Source: Pardosa pseudoannulata (lineage: Eukaryota; Arthropoda; Arachnida; Araneae; Lycosidae). Taken from it: 64,000 nt of DNA. How positions within the stretch are numbered: position 1 is the first letter of the stretch; the number at the start of each line of letters is the position of its first letter. Under the pieces are notes generated by a model. That model worked only from the letters and a program-made list of their open reading frames with translations. It did no database searches and was not told the origin of the DNA. This document shows, in pieces, positions 13,190 through 29,247 of the stretch. The stretch lies in the NCBI GenBank assembly GCA_032207245.1, contig CM063502.1, positions 43,377,162-43,441,161 of the forward strand. The letters are read 5' to 3'. Both the position numbers and the translations under genes were made by a program.

Positions 13190-13460
13190 TGAAGTTGTCA
13201 CCACACCCACGCCGCTGTTTCTAACAAGTTCGGCGAGGGGTCGTGATTGTTTCTAAAAATAGCTGCCGCCTAAGAAGTATTGATTGGGGCTGCGCACAAG
13301 AAAGGCCCACGGTGGCAAAACATCGCTGCCGTGGGGAAGGGTTAGCCCTCAAATGAAACGCAAGAAAAATCAACGGGAACTGAGACAGTCCCCGCAATTT
13401 TCGTTTACGGGAACACGCAGCCACCAAACAGAAGGGTAGGAAACCATTAGATACCAAATT
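13190..13460. other. GC-rich unique island
   Basis: Seen: a 270-bp block much richer in GC than its surroundings (cacgccgctg, ggctgcgcac, tcgctgccgtgg, tccccgcaat), directly after the 420-bp array. The minus strand is open for 78 codons without a recognisable domain; neither edge has a convincing splice site. Could be a transposon fragment, a regulatory element or an exon. Confidence 0.35.
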
Positions 13461-14829
13461 AGACTCACCATTACTCGCGGGAAAAGTAAAAATGGAGAAT
13501 TCCTATCGTTGCTTCGGAAATCAAGACCGGCTCTACAATTTTATCACTCCCGGAAAAAATGTAAAATGCCTTCCTCTCCAGAAAAATTACTATTAAAAGA
13601 TATAAATTGTTGAGAGAAAAATATCTATAAGATTTGAATTTCCTATGAAAAATTGCATAACAAAAAATAACAAATTTGTTAAAAGTGATAAAATAAACTA
13701 AAAACGAACTCAATTAGAGAAATTTTAAAACAATCTAAAAAATTTTTAGTACTTTATTTAGCAAACCCTGTGATTAAGTATTTTTTCAAGCCATTTATTC
13801 AATTAATTCATGACCGAGAGCCAATGTAGCTAATCATTTAACCTAATAGCCACTCCTAATGAATTTGTCCGGCAGACAGAAAATGCATTCTAAAAAAAAA
13901 TCTGTAAAATTTAAAAAATAAGTAACACAATTTTAACAGAATCATATCATCCAGAAAAATGATGTATACTCTTATTAATAATTTAATACTGATACAAATT
14001 TACGGCAAATTTAATGGGTGTTTTGCTTTTCACAAATTTTAGCACCGTACGTAGTAGCAATATTGCATGCCAACTAGAGGCTGCCCTGCTCTTTTCAAAG
14101 AGTTGTGGAGTGTAAAAATGTTTTGATATTTCTACGTATGTTCTAGAGGTCCATCCGTATACTTGCTACAACAAATTGCTACTCCGCGCATGCTTTCTGT
14201 AAAAAAAATATGCACTAGTAATTAACAAATATATTTACACTGAATGAAACCTCTGTATAATCTAATAAAAATAATATAAATTTATCTAAGCTTCGAAAAA
14301 AAATTTATTTTGTAAAACACTTTTATACAAAATTTTTCTGAGAAAGAGAATTTACAAATTCTAGCTAAATATCCGCATTTGAGTGGATTCATTGGAATTT
14401 CTTTTCGTTCAAATAAACATATTTAGAAATTAGCGAAAAAATTAACTTTTCCTTAAAATTTCTCATCGGAAAAAAAGAATGATTTAAACCTTATTGTTAT
14501 TGAACTTTAAAAAAGAGCAATGAAATAAAGTGTCAGTTCTTTTAATAGAACGGAATATATTATGTACGAAACTTTTCACAAAATCGTCTTAATAATTCCG
14601 AAGCACTCAGAAACAGTTCGGAAATGCATTATATAAGACTGGAAAATATTGAATGCTAAGTACAACATGTATACACAAACATGCGCCTGTTTCATTCATA
14701 TAATATAGATATTTTGTATAAATGCAGCTAGAAAAACCTTTTCAAGGAGATACCTGCTATGTCTGAATTGACGAAAATTTTAAGGATATTAAATTATATA
14801 TATACAGGACCAGTTGTGGGCTATTAGTG
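13461..14829. other. No gene seen
   Basis: AT-rich; the 80-codon minus frame at 13471-13713 is hydrophobic low-complexity without a domain. Confidence 0.6.
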
Positions 14830-14932
14830 TAGTATTTGGCCGCCCCCTGTCCTTGCAGGCAAGATAGTATTTGGTTGTCCCCTGTCCATGAGTGCAAGAA
14901 AGTATTTAAGTACCCCTGTCAATGTGTTATGT
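14830..14932 (+). repeat. 35-bp minisatellite, 3 copies, GC-rich
   Basis: Seen: tagtatttggccgccccctg, tagtatttggttgtcccctg and aagtatttaagtacccctg at 14830, 14865 and 14900, spaced exactly 35 bp, each followed by tc-tg-gcaag-type sequence. Unusually GC-rich for the window. Confidence 0.7.
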
Positions 14933-15014
14933 CAATGCGATACCTATTAGATATCAGCCGCTCTCGAAAGTCGACCGCTGAGTGCATGCACGCATGGCAC
15001 ACCTGCTATCCCTG

Positions 15015-15017
<3 letters not shown>

Positions 15018-15105
<88 letters not shown>

Positions 15106-15115
15106 CAGATAGATA
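15018..15115 (+). repeat. Compound microsatellite (AT)n(GATA)n
   Basis: Seen: about 50 bp of (TA)n passing directly into about 48 bp of (GATA)n with a single gaca interruption. Confidence 0.95.
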
Positions 15116-15412
15116 TAAGGTAAATTATAAGAATTTTTAAAGTTTCAGCACTATTATTATGAAATCCAACAGGCTTAGATGAAAAGACAGAGATAATAGC
15201 CATAGCTTTTTGAAAATATCATTTATATTTTATAAGCTGGCTAGGTCACAGGTTGATTGTGCAATCACTGGTAAGATTTAAAATCTGATGATGAGACACA
15301 TTCATGTCTCAGTACTCTCAGATACCTACAGATTCTGACTAAACGTAATATCAAATTTTGAAAAAAATAGATTAGAAAATAATTAAGTTTGCGAAAAGTT
15401 TTTGCATCCCAA

Positions 15413-18965
<3,553 letters not shown>

Positions 18966-19040
<75 letters not shown>
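18966..19040 (+). repeat. (AT)n microsatellite
   Basis: Seen: about 74 bp of uninterrupted (TA)n. The open frame across it is an artefact. Confidence 0.95.
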
Positions 19041-19051
<11 letters not shown>

Positions 19052-20784
19052 TTCTTATAAATATTTCAATTTTTTGAAGAGCGATTATTTTATCTATTAC
19101 TACAACAAATCTAATCTTCGAGTCTTCAGATTTTGTTTCATTTAAAAAATCCACTGTTTATTTAAAAAAAATCGTTCTATCAAACGGTGAAAGAAATTTT
19201 GATACGCAAATTAAATATATTCATAACATTTATGTCTATAGGTTGGTAAATAGGATACTTGCATATCTTCGTAAAAAATTCCAGTGAAATGGTATTTTGA
19301 CAAAACTTTGTGACAACACTTCAGACATTTATATGTGTTGTGCGACTCAGCGTCTCTCATGAGACAATTTATTTTGATAATCAGTTGTAAAAATTAGCAA
19401 CTGAATATGCCGTCCAAATTGAAAATGCGTGCAGTTATTTGTTTTTTAAGAGCGAAAAGGCGTAACTGCTCTGAAACTTATCGGCAATTACCTGAATTGA
19501 ATGGCTTAAATACATCCTCATGTCAAACAGATAATAAAAATTTAATACTGTAAAACCAACGCGCGAAATCCTGAAAAATCTAGATGGGTAGTGTGAAATT
19601 ACCCTACTTATACTCCCAACTTTTCCCTTCATTTTACATACCATATATATTGTCCCAGGAAAGACCATTCAAAGCAACGATATCACCAATTTACTAACAA
19701 TATTTATGATTGCGAGGTGAAGGCTACTAAACATTGAGCGAGATTCCTTTGCAGGAGGCATTGAGAAACTAGTGCCAATCCTCGAGAACTGTTTAAATAA
19801 CGGAGGTAATTGCTTCAAAAAATAGCTTTTATATGGAACTGTAAAGAACACATAATTTTATTGTAAAATATCCACCCTGTTTTATTTTCTTTAGTTTCAC
19901 ACCTAACCTTTAAGATTAACTCTCGTAGTACCACCATTTCATACTGATACCACAAGCATATTGTGTTAATTGAAGTGTTGCAGGATTGCACCAATAAACA
20001 AAACAATTGTTAGCTCATTGTGTAAATAAGATCCTATTTTGTCTGTTTTTCAGTGATATAAAGAGTTAAAAAGGCTTTCACAATTTAGCTATTCTCTACC
20101 TTTCAAAATGTAAACTAACAGTTCTGTAAATTTCAGGGAAATATTAGTTCCTCAGTGTTTACATTCATAAAAGTTTGTTCGGATTAGAAAGAAGCACTTT
20201 AACAGTAATTGAAATGAACCGCTACAAAATAGGCTTTAAAAAATGAAAGGATATTAATGATTTCTAGCATCTAATTTATTTATAGTTCCTTGTCAATCGG
20301 AGATCATACAGGAGATCATAGAGCTATACATAATTCAAAAATGTGCTATTCATCTTAATGTAGAATACTTAGGAATTTTTCAGAATTCAGTAATTAAAAT
20401 TCCATAAAATGAAAATTATAATAATTTATTTTCCAATTACAAATAACAGTTATTAAGCGAATTCAATATAACAAAGTGTCGCTTTAGGGATTTAAATAAA
20501 AGTAATAAAAATTATTTAAAGGCTTGAGACGCTTCAAACGTACATCAAAACATTAAAGAACCGATAAATACGGCTAAGCTTTTTAGTTTAATAATTGCTC
20601 TCAAAAGCGTTTGGAAGCTTTCTTGAACTGGCTTTTGGATTAGAATGAGTTTGTTAAAAAACAGCTTATATAATGTCAAATACAGTCATCTTAACAGCTT
20701 TATTTTCTACCGTTTCTAATATTTTTCTAATGTATATATGCATAAATATGATTCCAAATACATAGAATTAAATCTCTTCAAACT
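19041..20784. other. No gene supported
   Basis: A moderately mixed stretch (19380-19800) carries three minus frames of 60-77 codons, none recognised; the rest is AT-rich. Confidence 0.5.
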
Positions 20785-21051
20785 AATCTGAGGTCTCAGC
20801 TGTTAGTGATCGTTGAACATTTGGTCAACGGATTTCACAATATTAAAACACTAATCCTGACTTCAGCTTAGCTGTAGAAGTCAAAGGTCGAGGAGTAACA
20901 AGCAGCTGACCTTTATAAAGCTTTTCTTAGCCCTTTCTGTGAAAGACACTGAGAGCTTTATCTCGGGGACATTTCAAATGCAACTTGTTAAACACAGAGG
21001 TGAAGGAAGTGTTTCAGTTCCCATAATTCCACTAATCATGGTCTAATCTTC
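20785..21051. other. GC-richer unique island beside the 21-kb exon candidate
   Basis: Seen: non-repetitive sequence with several balanced motifs (agctgacctttataaagc, gctgaatcagctcag just beyond). May be 3' UTR of the minus-strand candidate or a conserved non-coding element. No coding frame seen in this part. Confidence 0.25.
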
Positions 21052-21123
21052 TTAGAGATGTCTCTGTCCTTCCATCAACATGGCAATGTCATTTGTATCG
21101 GCGCCTCCTTGCTGCTGAATCAG
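21052..21123 (-). CDS. Candidate C-terminal exon, unknown protein
   Basis: Seen on the minus strand: a T-rich stretch ending ttttctgag, or a few bases on ctgattcag, precedes a frame reading LIQQQGGADTNDIAMLMEG and then QRHL and a TAA stop (21054-21052). Base composition is richer in GC than the neighbours, and the surrounding 20.79-21.15 kb is a non-repetitive GC-richer island. That would suit a terminal exon with its 3' UTR; a gataaa-like but no clean AATAAA signal follows. I do not recognise the peptide. The island could equally be a conserved non-coding element. Confidence 0.25.
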   Translation of the reverse strand: MIQQQGGADTNDIAMLMEGQRHL

Positions 21124-22671
21124 CTCAGAAAATGTGAATTAATAAAATCTGTATTACTGTTTTTATTAGTTTTCTGCCAACAAATAAATAATCTATGGCA
21201 ATCATCGAATTAGATCATTAATCTCCGAATTCTCCATTATTTTATGGTAGGAATATATTAATTGAGACCCAATTATTTTCTGAAATAATTCATGATCTAA
21301 ATATTGTTCAATATCATGTTCTCATTTTTTATACTAAACTAAATATATGTTGACAAAACTTTTAAAACTGATGAATGCTATGAATGAAAACGACCGGGTT
21401 TCATTTCATTTAATAAAACTATTTTACATTTTAATCGTAGATGTTAATATTAATACCCTTAATATAATCTTCTTTATATCTTAAACTCTACTCCCTATTT
21501 GAAAATCGTATGTGAATTGCATTAACTTGATTTGCAAAACTTATATTAATCTTAAATAGAAAAATATCTACTTACCGTTCATTTTAATCACAGACCACTT
21601 AACAAGTATTCATTATTGTTTATAAACCTTGACAAACGATTGCCTGTTATTCAAAAGAAACTATGTTAAAATCTCCACAAATCCAGGCTATAATAATAAA
21701 TGGTTCACCTTATTTCTTTGAAACTAACTGAGAGGGTTCATGGTAAGCAAACAGTTTGTAAAATTATGATGAACAATATTTTTTCTTCGTTGTTAAAATT
21801 CTAATCCCCGTACTTTTAACACTCTGGTATAGAAATTCTTGCATACTAATATACCATTCATTTATACGCTGTCTTTAAATAAAAATAAGTTTATATCTCA
21901 ATTAATAAATCTTATAATTTTGGCTGAAGTTAGCGAAAAGCTGGATAAAAATCCATCTTTTCCAATTCACCCAGGTTTTTTTTTAACCTTCTTCAAGGTG
22001 TTAAAGTCATATTCTTTCATTTCAACTATTCACTTTCGCGTTTTAGGGTACATAAATCTAGATAATTTTCTTCATGAAAATTTTCTATTGTTATCATCTA
22101 AATTATACCATAAAGAAACTAAACACAGAGGGTGAGGAAAGGGAGTATATTATAAATTTTTGTGTTCAATATTTACTTATTCTTACATTACACTTTACAC
22201 CATTTTCATAGGAGTTTTATTTAATTTGTTTATTAATAACCTTAAATAAGATACCTATTTATCAGACAAGTTTAAAACCGTGTACTGATATTTATTGAAA
22301 TCATCCATAGGGAAATTAAAGAGGTTAAAAATATTTGGTAGGCTAAAACTATTTCATTACTTATTATTCAGCACAGGAGTTTTTCCATTTGTGTTAGATG
22401 TGAACCCCCAAATATGATTATTCAGTTATAAAATGATACAATTGTTAAATTGAAAAATCATACTGAAGTACTCATATGGTATTAATTTATTTACCAATTC
22501 AACCTGATTGATAATCTTAGTATGGAAAATAAACCTAAATGTAAGTAAAATTTTAAAAATTAAAATGAACTGCATTTTGTTTGAAAGAGTAAATATTTAT
22601 ATCACTTATCACATCTGTATAAAAGAACAAGAGAATTTGTGAAAACTAATGCGTACAAGCTAGGGGATTAA
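21124..22671. other. No gene seen
   Basis: AT-rich; a 98-codon frame at 21839-22135 has no domain or splice support. Confidence 0.55.
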
Positions 22672-22740
22672 AGTGGAAGAACGTCAATAGACGATGAAAG
22701 TGGATATCAATTAGTAGAAAGAGTTCAGTTATTCTTATCC
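22672..22740 (+). pseudogene. Possible mariner-like transposase scrap
   Basis: Seen: one frame reads SGRTSIDDESGYQLVERVQ. Known: mariner and SETMAR-type transposases have a helix-turn-helix linker of the form F-x-x-GRTSIDDEPRSGRP. The match covers about ten residues and lacks the PR pair; a stop lies immediately upstream, and no DD34D catalytic motif follows. It may be a decayed mariner or chance. Confidence 0.3.
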
Positions 22741-23675
22741 TTGATCAGCATTGGAGCTTGCTTTCTAAAAAAACTTACGCTTCTTAAGAAAAACACAATT
22801 ATGAACATCGTTTTTAACACAATCAATAAAAATATATTCCAAACCATAGTTCCTCCAAAAAACTGTAGAATTATGTGCTGAGTTTTAGAAATTACTTCCT
22901 CATGCTGAGAATTCTGTTGATAAGGATCAGCTACTTATTATCACCATTGGAGCATAACCTGCAAATATTCAGTTGTACGTTGGTCCCCCGTCGGGAACTT
23001 CTAAAAGGGGATGTGTCGGCATTGATATAATTGGGTGAATGTGTTAAGAAAAGCTCTTGCCGCGTTAGAAAATATTTGGCTCTGAAAAACTGTACACAAA
23101 ACAATTGACTAACAGTCATCGAGCAAATAATTCTGACATCCTATTGATAATTCATGTATATTTTATTTCATATTAAATATGTCGAGTTACAAGTTCCCAC
23201 TCGAAATCTGACTTGCGTGTGCTGAGTCCAAATGCTGAAACATCGACTAGTGATACAGAAATCGCATTAGGAAATTCAAAGTTGAAACCGCTAGATGATA
23301 TGGTTAATACTTTTTGCAAACTAAATTTGATGAAACTGAACTCATTAAAAGAAATCTTTCAAGGGTGTATTCCGTAGTTTCAAAGCCCTCACTTAAAGAG
23401 GATGGTGTTTTCCGTTTGGTATATCCTCTCTTATAGAAAAATTTAAACTGTAAATCTCATAACCAGCAAATGTAAAGAAGAAAAAAACATTCTCCATCGT
23501 TATTTTGCTACTATTTTGGTTCAATTCCTTAAAAGGAAATCAACGAAAATTCATTTAACTTAAAAATACTAAATAAACTGCACCTACAGATTATCCATCT
23601 TATTGAATGTTTGTGTTTGAAAAGTATAAAAACTAAAAAACATATTGCGGTTCTAATGTTATTTTTTTCTTTCAG
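22741..23675. other. No gene supported
   Basis: May contain further decay of the mariner-like scrap, but no catalytic motif could be read. Confidence 0.45.
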
Positions 23676-23818
23676 ATTATTTTGATAAAAGATATATTAC
23701 CTTTGTAACTATCACTACACCATCCAGTAATTATTTTCCATACACGAGCTCTTATTCTGCTATCATGCAAGAAGCCTCTTTAGTGTCTGCAGACCACGCA
23801 TGAGTAGTATGAATGAAG
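23676..23818 (+). other. Candidate exon of unknown function, possibly untranslated
   Basis: Seen: ttttttctttcag (AG at 23674-23675) is a textbook acceptor, and 143 bp later gaatgaag|gtaaga (GT at 23819) is a textbook donor. One frame (phase 1 at the acceptor) is open for 40 codons, reading about YFDKRYITFVTITTPSS and onward, but meets a TGA before the donor. An ATG near the end (ATGAGTAGTATGAATGAAG) is in frame with the donor. It could be a 5' non-coding exon carrying a start codon, a cryptic or poison exon, or chance. No domain is recognised. Confidence 0.22.
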
Positions 23819-25369
23819 GTAAGATAAACTTAATTCTTATACCACTTTGAATTAATCTTTACTTTCATATCTATAGGAGTTTTGTTACAAAAATAAGAAA
23901 TATTTTTAAACAATCACACCTAAAAACTTAACTACATTCGCTATTATACTATTTTTATTTTAATGAGAATCATATAAATATTGTCTCAAAATAATTGAAC
24001 TGGGATAAAACACAAAGGAATATTAAGTGAAAACATTAGCTACACTTATTTTTAGATTAAAGTGTATTTTATATAATAGAGAAATTAATTGTGAGGCAGT
24101 CACTGGATTTTCTTACCGCAAAATTTTTTTTTGTGTTTTACAAATTGTAGAATTTCACAAAGTAAGATATTTTTATAACTTCATGTGTATCAATATGAAT
24201 CCCAAACATTTGAATGAAGATTATAGTTGTTAATATGTGAATCACCCGAAATTTGATTTTGGAATTTATTTGTGTTTATTTCATTCAACATAAATATTCT
24301 CTATTATAACCCTTGATCAAATATCACCAAACACTTTGTTTAGAAGGTTAATAAATATTGATTTATCTGGATTAATTCATCTACGCTCGAGGCAGAGATG
24401 TAGATGTTACGCTAAGACAGAGATGTAGAGCGGTTTACACCCCTATACATGTATATAAGTGTGCATGTGTGTGTGTGTGTGTGTTCGTTTGTGGACTCTG
24501 AAATAAAAAATAAAACTAGAACACATTATTTCATACAGAATGCATAATAGCATCTTGTATGTACATCAGGGTTTGTGTTCGTTGTTAGAATCACATGCAT
24601 TTATGCTAAAAGTGACTTTAAAAAAGAGAACAGTTGAATTTCTCGAAAGATGAAATATAGTATAGCATATATTAGTAGGAGATTATGGAGAAAAATTCAT
24701 ATAATTATTTGAAAATTGAAACAATGCGATAGAAATTCACAGATTTATTATGACTTTAAACAAACGCTCTCCACACATGATCAATATTTTAATGAGTGAT
24801 ATCAGGTTATAGACTTCCAAAGAAATATTTGAGTAACGTATGTAAAATGTTTCTTGAGTGGTTCACACTTTAAGAACTAACACTCAACCTGAGTATGTTT
24901 GGCCCCAGAAATTTAGATCTATTTAAAATTTAAATGAAGCCACTGCAGATGTAACTGTAGGAAGGCAGCCTATGTGATATGTATGAAAGATTCTGAAATA
25001 TACCACTAAAAACACACATGAACAAAAATTACTTACGATAGTGGGTAATCTGTAGTGGTATAAGGCGTTTTCAACTTTCATTCAATGGGTCCTTAGTGTA
25101 TTCTGATATTTACCTTAATGTTCCAGATCTTTGAGCAATGAAGTATGTATTTTTTTGTATACATACTCACGCAAGTTTACATATGTGTGTGTCTGTCTGT
25201 AAGGCTTAGAGCCCGTGTGTGTATACATATATGAAGAGGATGACATAATGTTTAGATCCTCTTTATTATAGTCCATATTCAATTCATTTCAAGAACAGGT
25301 CTTAAAGAATGGTACCCTATTAATGAGTGAAACACACTGCTTTGCAACACACAGCACACATGCATAAAT
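23819..25369. other. No gene seen
   Basis: AT-rich with short (GT)n; a doubled phrase gacagagatgtag / gcagagatgtag at 24392-24430. Confidence 0.55.
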
Positions 25370-25497
<128 letters not shown>

Positions 25498-25550
25498 TAG
25501 ACGACCCTACAAACATTGCCCTGTTTTAATGCAGCAAATCCAAAAGTCGT

Positions 25551-25754
25551 AAAATGTTTTTAAATAAATTATAAATTGGACCGTTTTGATAGAAAAGTAA
25601 AGAAAAAGTTATTTTAAAAATATGTGAAGCCACTACACGTAGAGTCATTACTAAAATGTTTTTAAATAAATTATAAATTGGACCGTTTTGGTGGGAAAAT
25701 GGGGAAAAAATTATTTTAAAAACACTTGACGCCACCACGCGTACAGTCATCACA
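25551..25754 (+). repeat. Tandem duplication, 102-bp unit
   Basis: Seen: aaaatgtttttaaataaatt at 25551 and 25653, continuing identically through ataaattggaccgttttg and ending in gccac(t)acacgt / gccaccacgcgt followed by a-agtcat. Well conserved, so fairly recent. An 84-codon minus frame reads through both copies and shows the repeat as an internal protein duplication, but has no known domain. Confidence 0.85.
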
Positions 25755-25791
25755 AACGTACTAACTTGATATTCCCACATCGCCTGTACAT

Positions 25792-25870
25792 GAATTTGAT
25801 CCTGGGATTTCTCACACTGAAGACCGTTGCGGTGACCACTGCTCCACAGATACTTTGACAGTGAAGGGTT
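25792..25870 (-). mobile_element. Degraded tRNA-like SINE head
   Basis: Seen on the minus strand: TGGAGCAGTGGTCACCGCA (complement of 25828-25846) resembles the A-box arm of a tRNA, and GGATCAAATTC (complement of 25792-25802) a B box. The region adjoins the 102-bp duplication upstream. No target duplication was found. Confidence 0.5.
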
Positions 25871-25984
25871 TCAAGCGGCATTATAATAATCTCAATAAGA
25901 ACGTAATTCTGTATTTTTAATTAAGAAAAACATTTTCTATCAGATTAATTTGTGAATCTAACCCATTCTCCAATCAGCTTAATT

Positions 25985-26095
25985 GCATACACAAAATTTC
26001 ATCAAAATCAGTACAGCCGTTTTAGGAGGAGTTTTATTACAAACAAACGGACAGAAGAATTTTACATATAAAGATGAGAGTGTGTGTGTGTGTAT
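25985..26095 (+). mobile_element. LINE-type 3' tail fragment with (GT)n
   Basis: Seen: aaatttcatcaaaatcagt followed by acagccgttttaggagg, then acaaacaaacggacagaag, ttttacatataaagatgag and a (GT)n run. This is the usual 3'-end phrase of arthropod non-LTR retrotransposons ending in a simple repeat. Only the tail is left. Confidence 0.5.
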
Positions 26096-29000
26096 AATGC
26101 GGTTAGTAATAAAATGTTTGGTTATTACTCTTTCAATAAGAATGTAATTTATTTCGATGAAACTGGCCTTGTAACCTAGAAATATAAACTCCAAATTATT
26201 TTTTGACTCTCAGAAATTTTTTATTTTAATTGTTGATCTGAAAAATAAAGAATCATTGTGTTCCAAATTGTACACCTGATTGTATTCCAAACATATTTTT
26301 ACCAACAACAACCAATGTTTGAACAGGATTGTTACAGTTATGTCTGTCAATATTTCTGAGTAAAAAGTCTATACATTACGTAGAATGAATTCGTGTTATG
26401 GCCTAAAAAGGTTAAGTAAGTGTTCTATATCTTACAGAATTTTAAGAATAGTTAATAAATTTCAAGATGCCTTTCAAATTTTTAAATCTTGGAATTTTTA
26501 TTGCACTGATGTATTAATAATAACGAGATGATCAGAACAGCAATATTAAAACACATGTAAATTAGAATTTATGCTCATTGTTTATGAAACTGAATTCCAT
26601 TGTCTTTCTACACTGTAAAGATACAACACGTGTGCAAATCCCATAATTTTTATGTTTTTTATGAACAGTTAAAAACTCATTTTTCATAAAAACTTCGTAT
26701 TCTCTCACTTCTGTTGATGAAGAGTAGAACTCAAACATGAATAAAAATGAATTTTATACACTTTCATAATTTTAAACACTTTAATAATTAATATGGTAAG
26801 TTATTTTCCTACTTGGCACCAAGAAGAGTATATCCTGCAAAATATAGGTATGATTTCAAAATAATAAATATATTTAGTTCAAACTTATCACTTTTCCAAG
26901 GTACGTATTAACTAGCATTTTTTTGCTAAGCTTTACTTTTTAATACCATTTTTATGGACTAAAATTAAGTTTTAGTCCATGTTACTAAGTCACAATTCTT
27001 ATTACTGTATATGGACGACAAATTAAAATGTTTGTAAGTACAGGTACGTAGTTTTGACAGTTTTATAAAATGTTCAGTAAGACATTTAATAAATTTGGCT
27101 GAAGACTAGTTATGTAATTTTATTATTGTTTTATATTAGCTCCAAATAAAACATTGGTCCAATTTTTAATTTGATTTGAGACTTACCTAAATGAAATTTT
27201 ACAATTCTTGTCTTAATAGAGAAGATCACTTTTAAACCCTTAATTAATATTTTTATACTTTATCAGTAAGAATAAAGTATTGGAAATATTTTTTTTTAAA
27301 TTAAGTCGATACGTCAATTAAAACTGAGATTAAAAATGTATACATAATGTGTAATTCATACTGCTTTTTTCTCAAAACAGTTAATCAGAATGTAAAACAT
27401 TACTTTAAAAATAAAAAATATATAAAATTACAAAATTCTGAATATTTGTGTAAATTAAAATATAGCATAATGTCTACCTATTTTTTTAAGGAAGTTCTTT
27501 TATTATTTTGCTTTAAAATTTTTTTTCGTAAGGCTTATCACAATTTTTTTCATTTTTTATACAACGTCGAAAAAATATTTTATGCAAAATGTAATAAATA
27601 TTTTGAGAACGTGATATAATAACCTATTGAAAAGAAAGGATTTAAAATTTGAGTGTATATGTGCAATAGTTTTGATAAAAATACGCGCATAAGTTTCGAA
27701 ATAATATTTTTGAGAAAAAGCAGTTTAAATATTTGTATACATTGTTAACCATAAAACTAAATTCTAATTGATGTGACCATTTTAATTTAAAGAAACATTC
27801 TCAATACTTATTAAGTAATAAATTTTGACGTAATAAAAAGTTAGAATTTTTAAACATTTAAAGGAGATTTCTCCCTTTAAAAAGACTACAGACTTCAGCC
27901 ACTTTTACGAAATTGTCTCATTTATTTCCTTAATTTAATTTTTGGTATTATATATTTATAAGTATTTGATATTATTTTAAATTGATTAAAAAATGTACGG
28001 TAAAAATTTAGAAAAATAGGAGAAAATTTTGTTTTGATATTTTAATTTAACAAACTTTTTTATATAAAAAAGGTTTTAGTAAGTTTCTTGTTTTCAAGCT
28101 TTTATGTATACATATATATGTATGTATATATATATACATATATCTATATATATAGTAAGATAGAGATCTTTTATTTATACATAATCTGCTTTTTAATACC
28201 TGATACTTCAGACATGGAAAATGTTTGGCTACTACCAATTTTGCTCCAAATTTGCAGTTTTTATTTACCCATTTACATCAGCCAGACATAAATGTGGCAT
28301 TGTAATATTAGAATTAGTTGCTTAGTACGTAGTTGCATAAATTCTCTGTGAAATTTATTTTCCACGTTTGGAATCAGGGTATCTATTACTTATTTTCTGT
28401 AGGGGCGAAAATGGACCATTTTATTCAGTTGTCAGTCAGCTATATAACAGTTAAGTAAACTATTTACCTTTTTCTGTTCCTTTATTATATTCCAGGTCTA
28501 TTTAATTTTAAACATTTACCCACAAAGCAGTGTAATTCTAGAAAGTTGAAAATTAGGTAAATTATTAACTTGTAAACTATAGATCAAATCTTGAATATTC
28601 GGTTTGTTAATAAGTCTATTTTTAATATAAATAATTGTAAATCCATCTGAAAAGATCTTAAAATTTTGAGCAAAATAGTTTTCAGTTCAGTTCTTCTGCT
28701 GAAATGTACGTCTAGATTAACAATATTCTAATTACCCTATAACTGCAAAATATTTTTTTAATATATTTTTGGTGTAAATCTTTATTGGGAGAAGTATGAT
28801 ATTTGTAGTAGGAATGTAATATGATAAACCAATTAATTATTAATAGCCCCAATAGAGAAAAGAACAATTCACAATAAGTGGGAATATATCAAATTATTTT
28901 AAGATTAAGGCAAGAAGATTTCCTGGCATACTTAGCTATAACCTGTACAATTTGTTCAATATTTACCGCGACTTGTACGTATTGAACAGCAGTGTACAAG

Positions 29001-29247
29001 CTATGGCTCTTTCTCACCATCATCCGTTGCTGTTAAAAACCTGGCTATATTGGGATTATTTCCGAAAAGTTTAGTATTTTGATCCCTGTAACCTAAGTCA
29101 TCTGAGGTATCAGGAAAGGTTCGATTTACATTTTTTTATTGTATTTATAAATTTTCACTATCTAGCATTGGCTATGCAATCGATCGTCGGAAAGTCTGTC
29201 CAGTAATTGTGAAGTAAGTTCGCTTTCTTGTTTCTCTCCTTCTATAG
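26096..29247. other. Probable intron, no exon seen
   Basis: Very AT-rich sequence upstream of the LDLa exon; includes the 26954 hairpin and short (AT) runs near 28100-28155. Confidence 0.5.
26954..26980. repeat. Perfect 11-bp inverted repeat, 5-nt loop
   Basis: Seen: atggactaaaa / ttttagtccat around ttaag. No T-run or gene context gives it a role. Confidence 0.8.
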
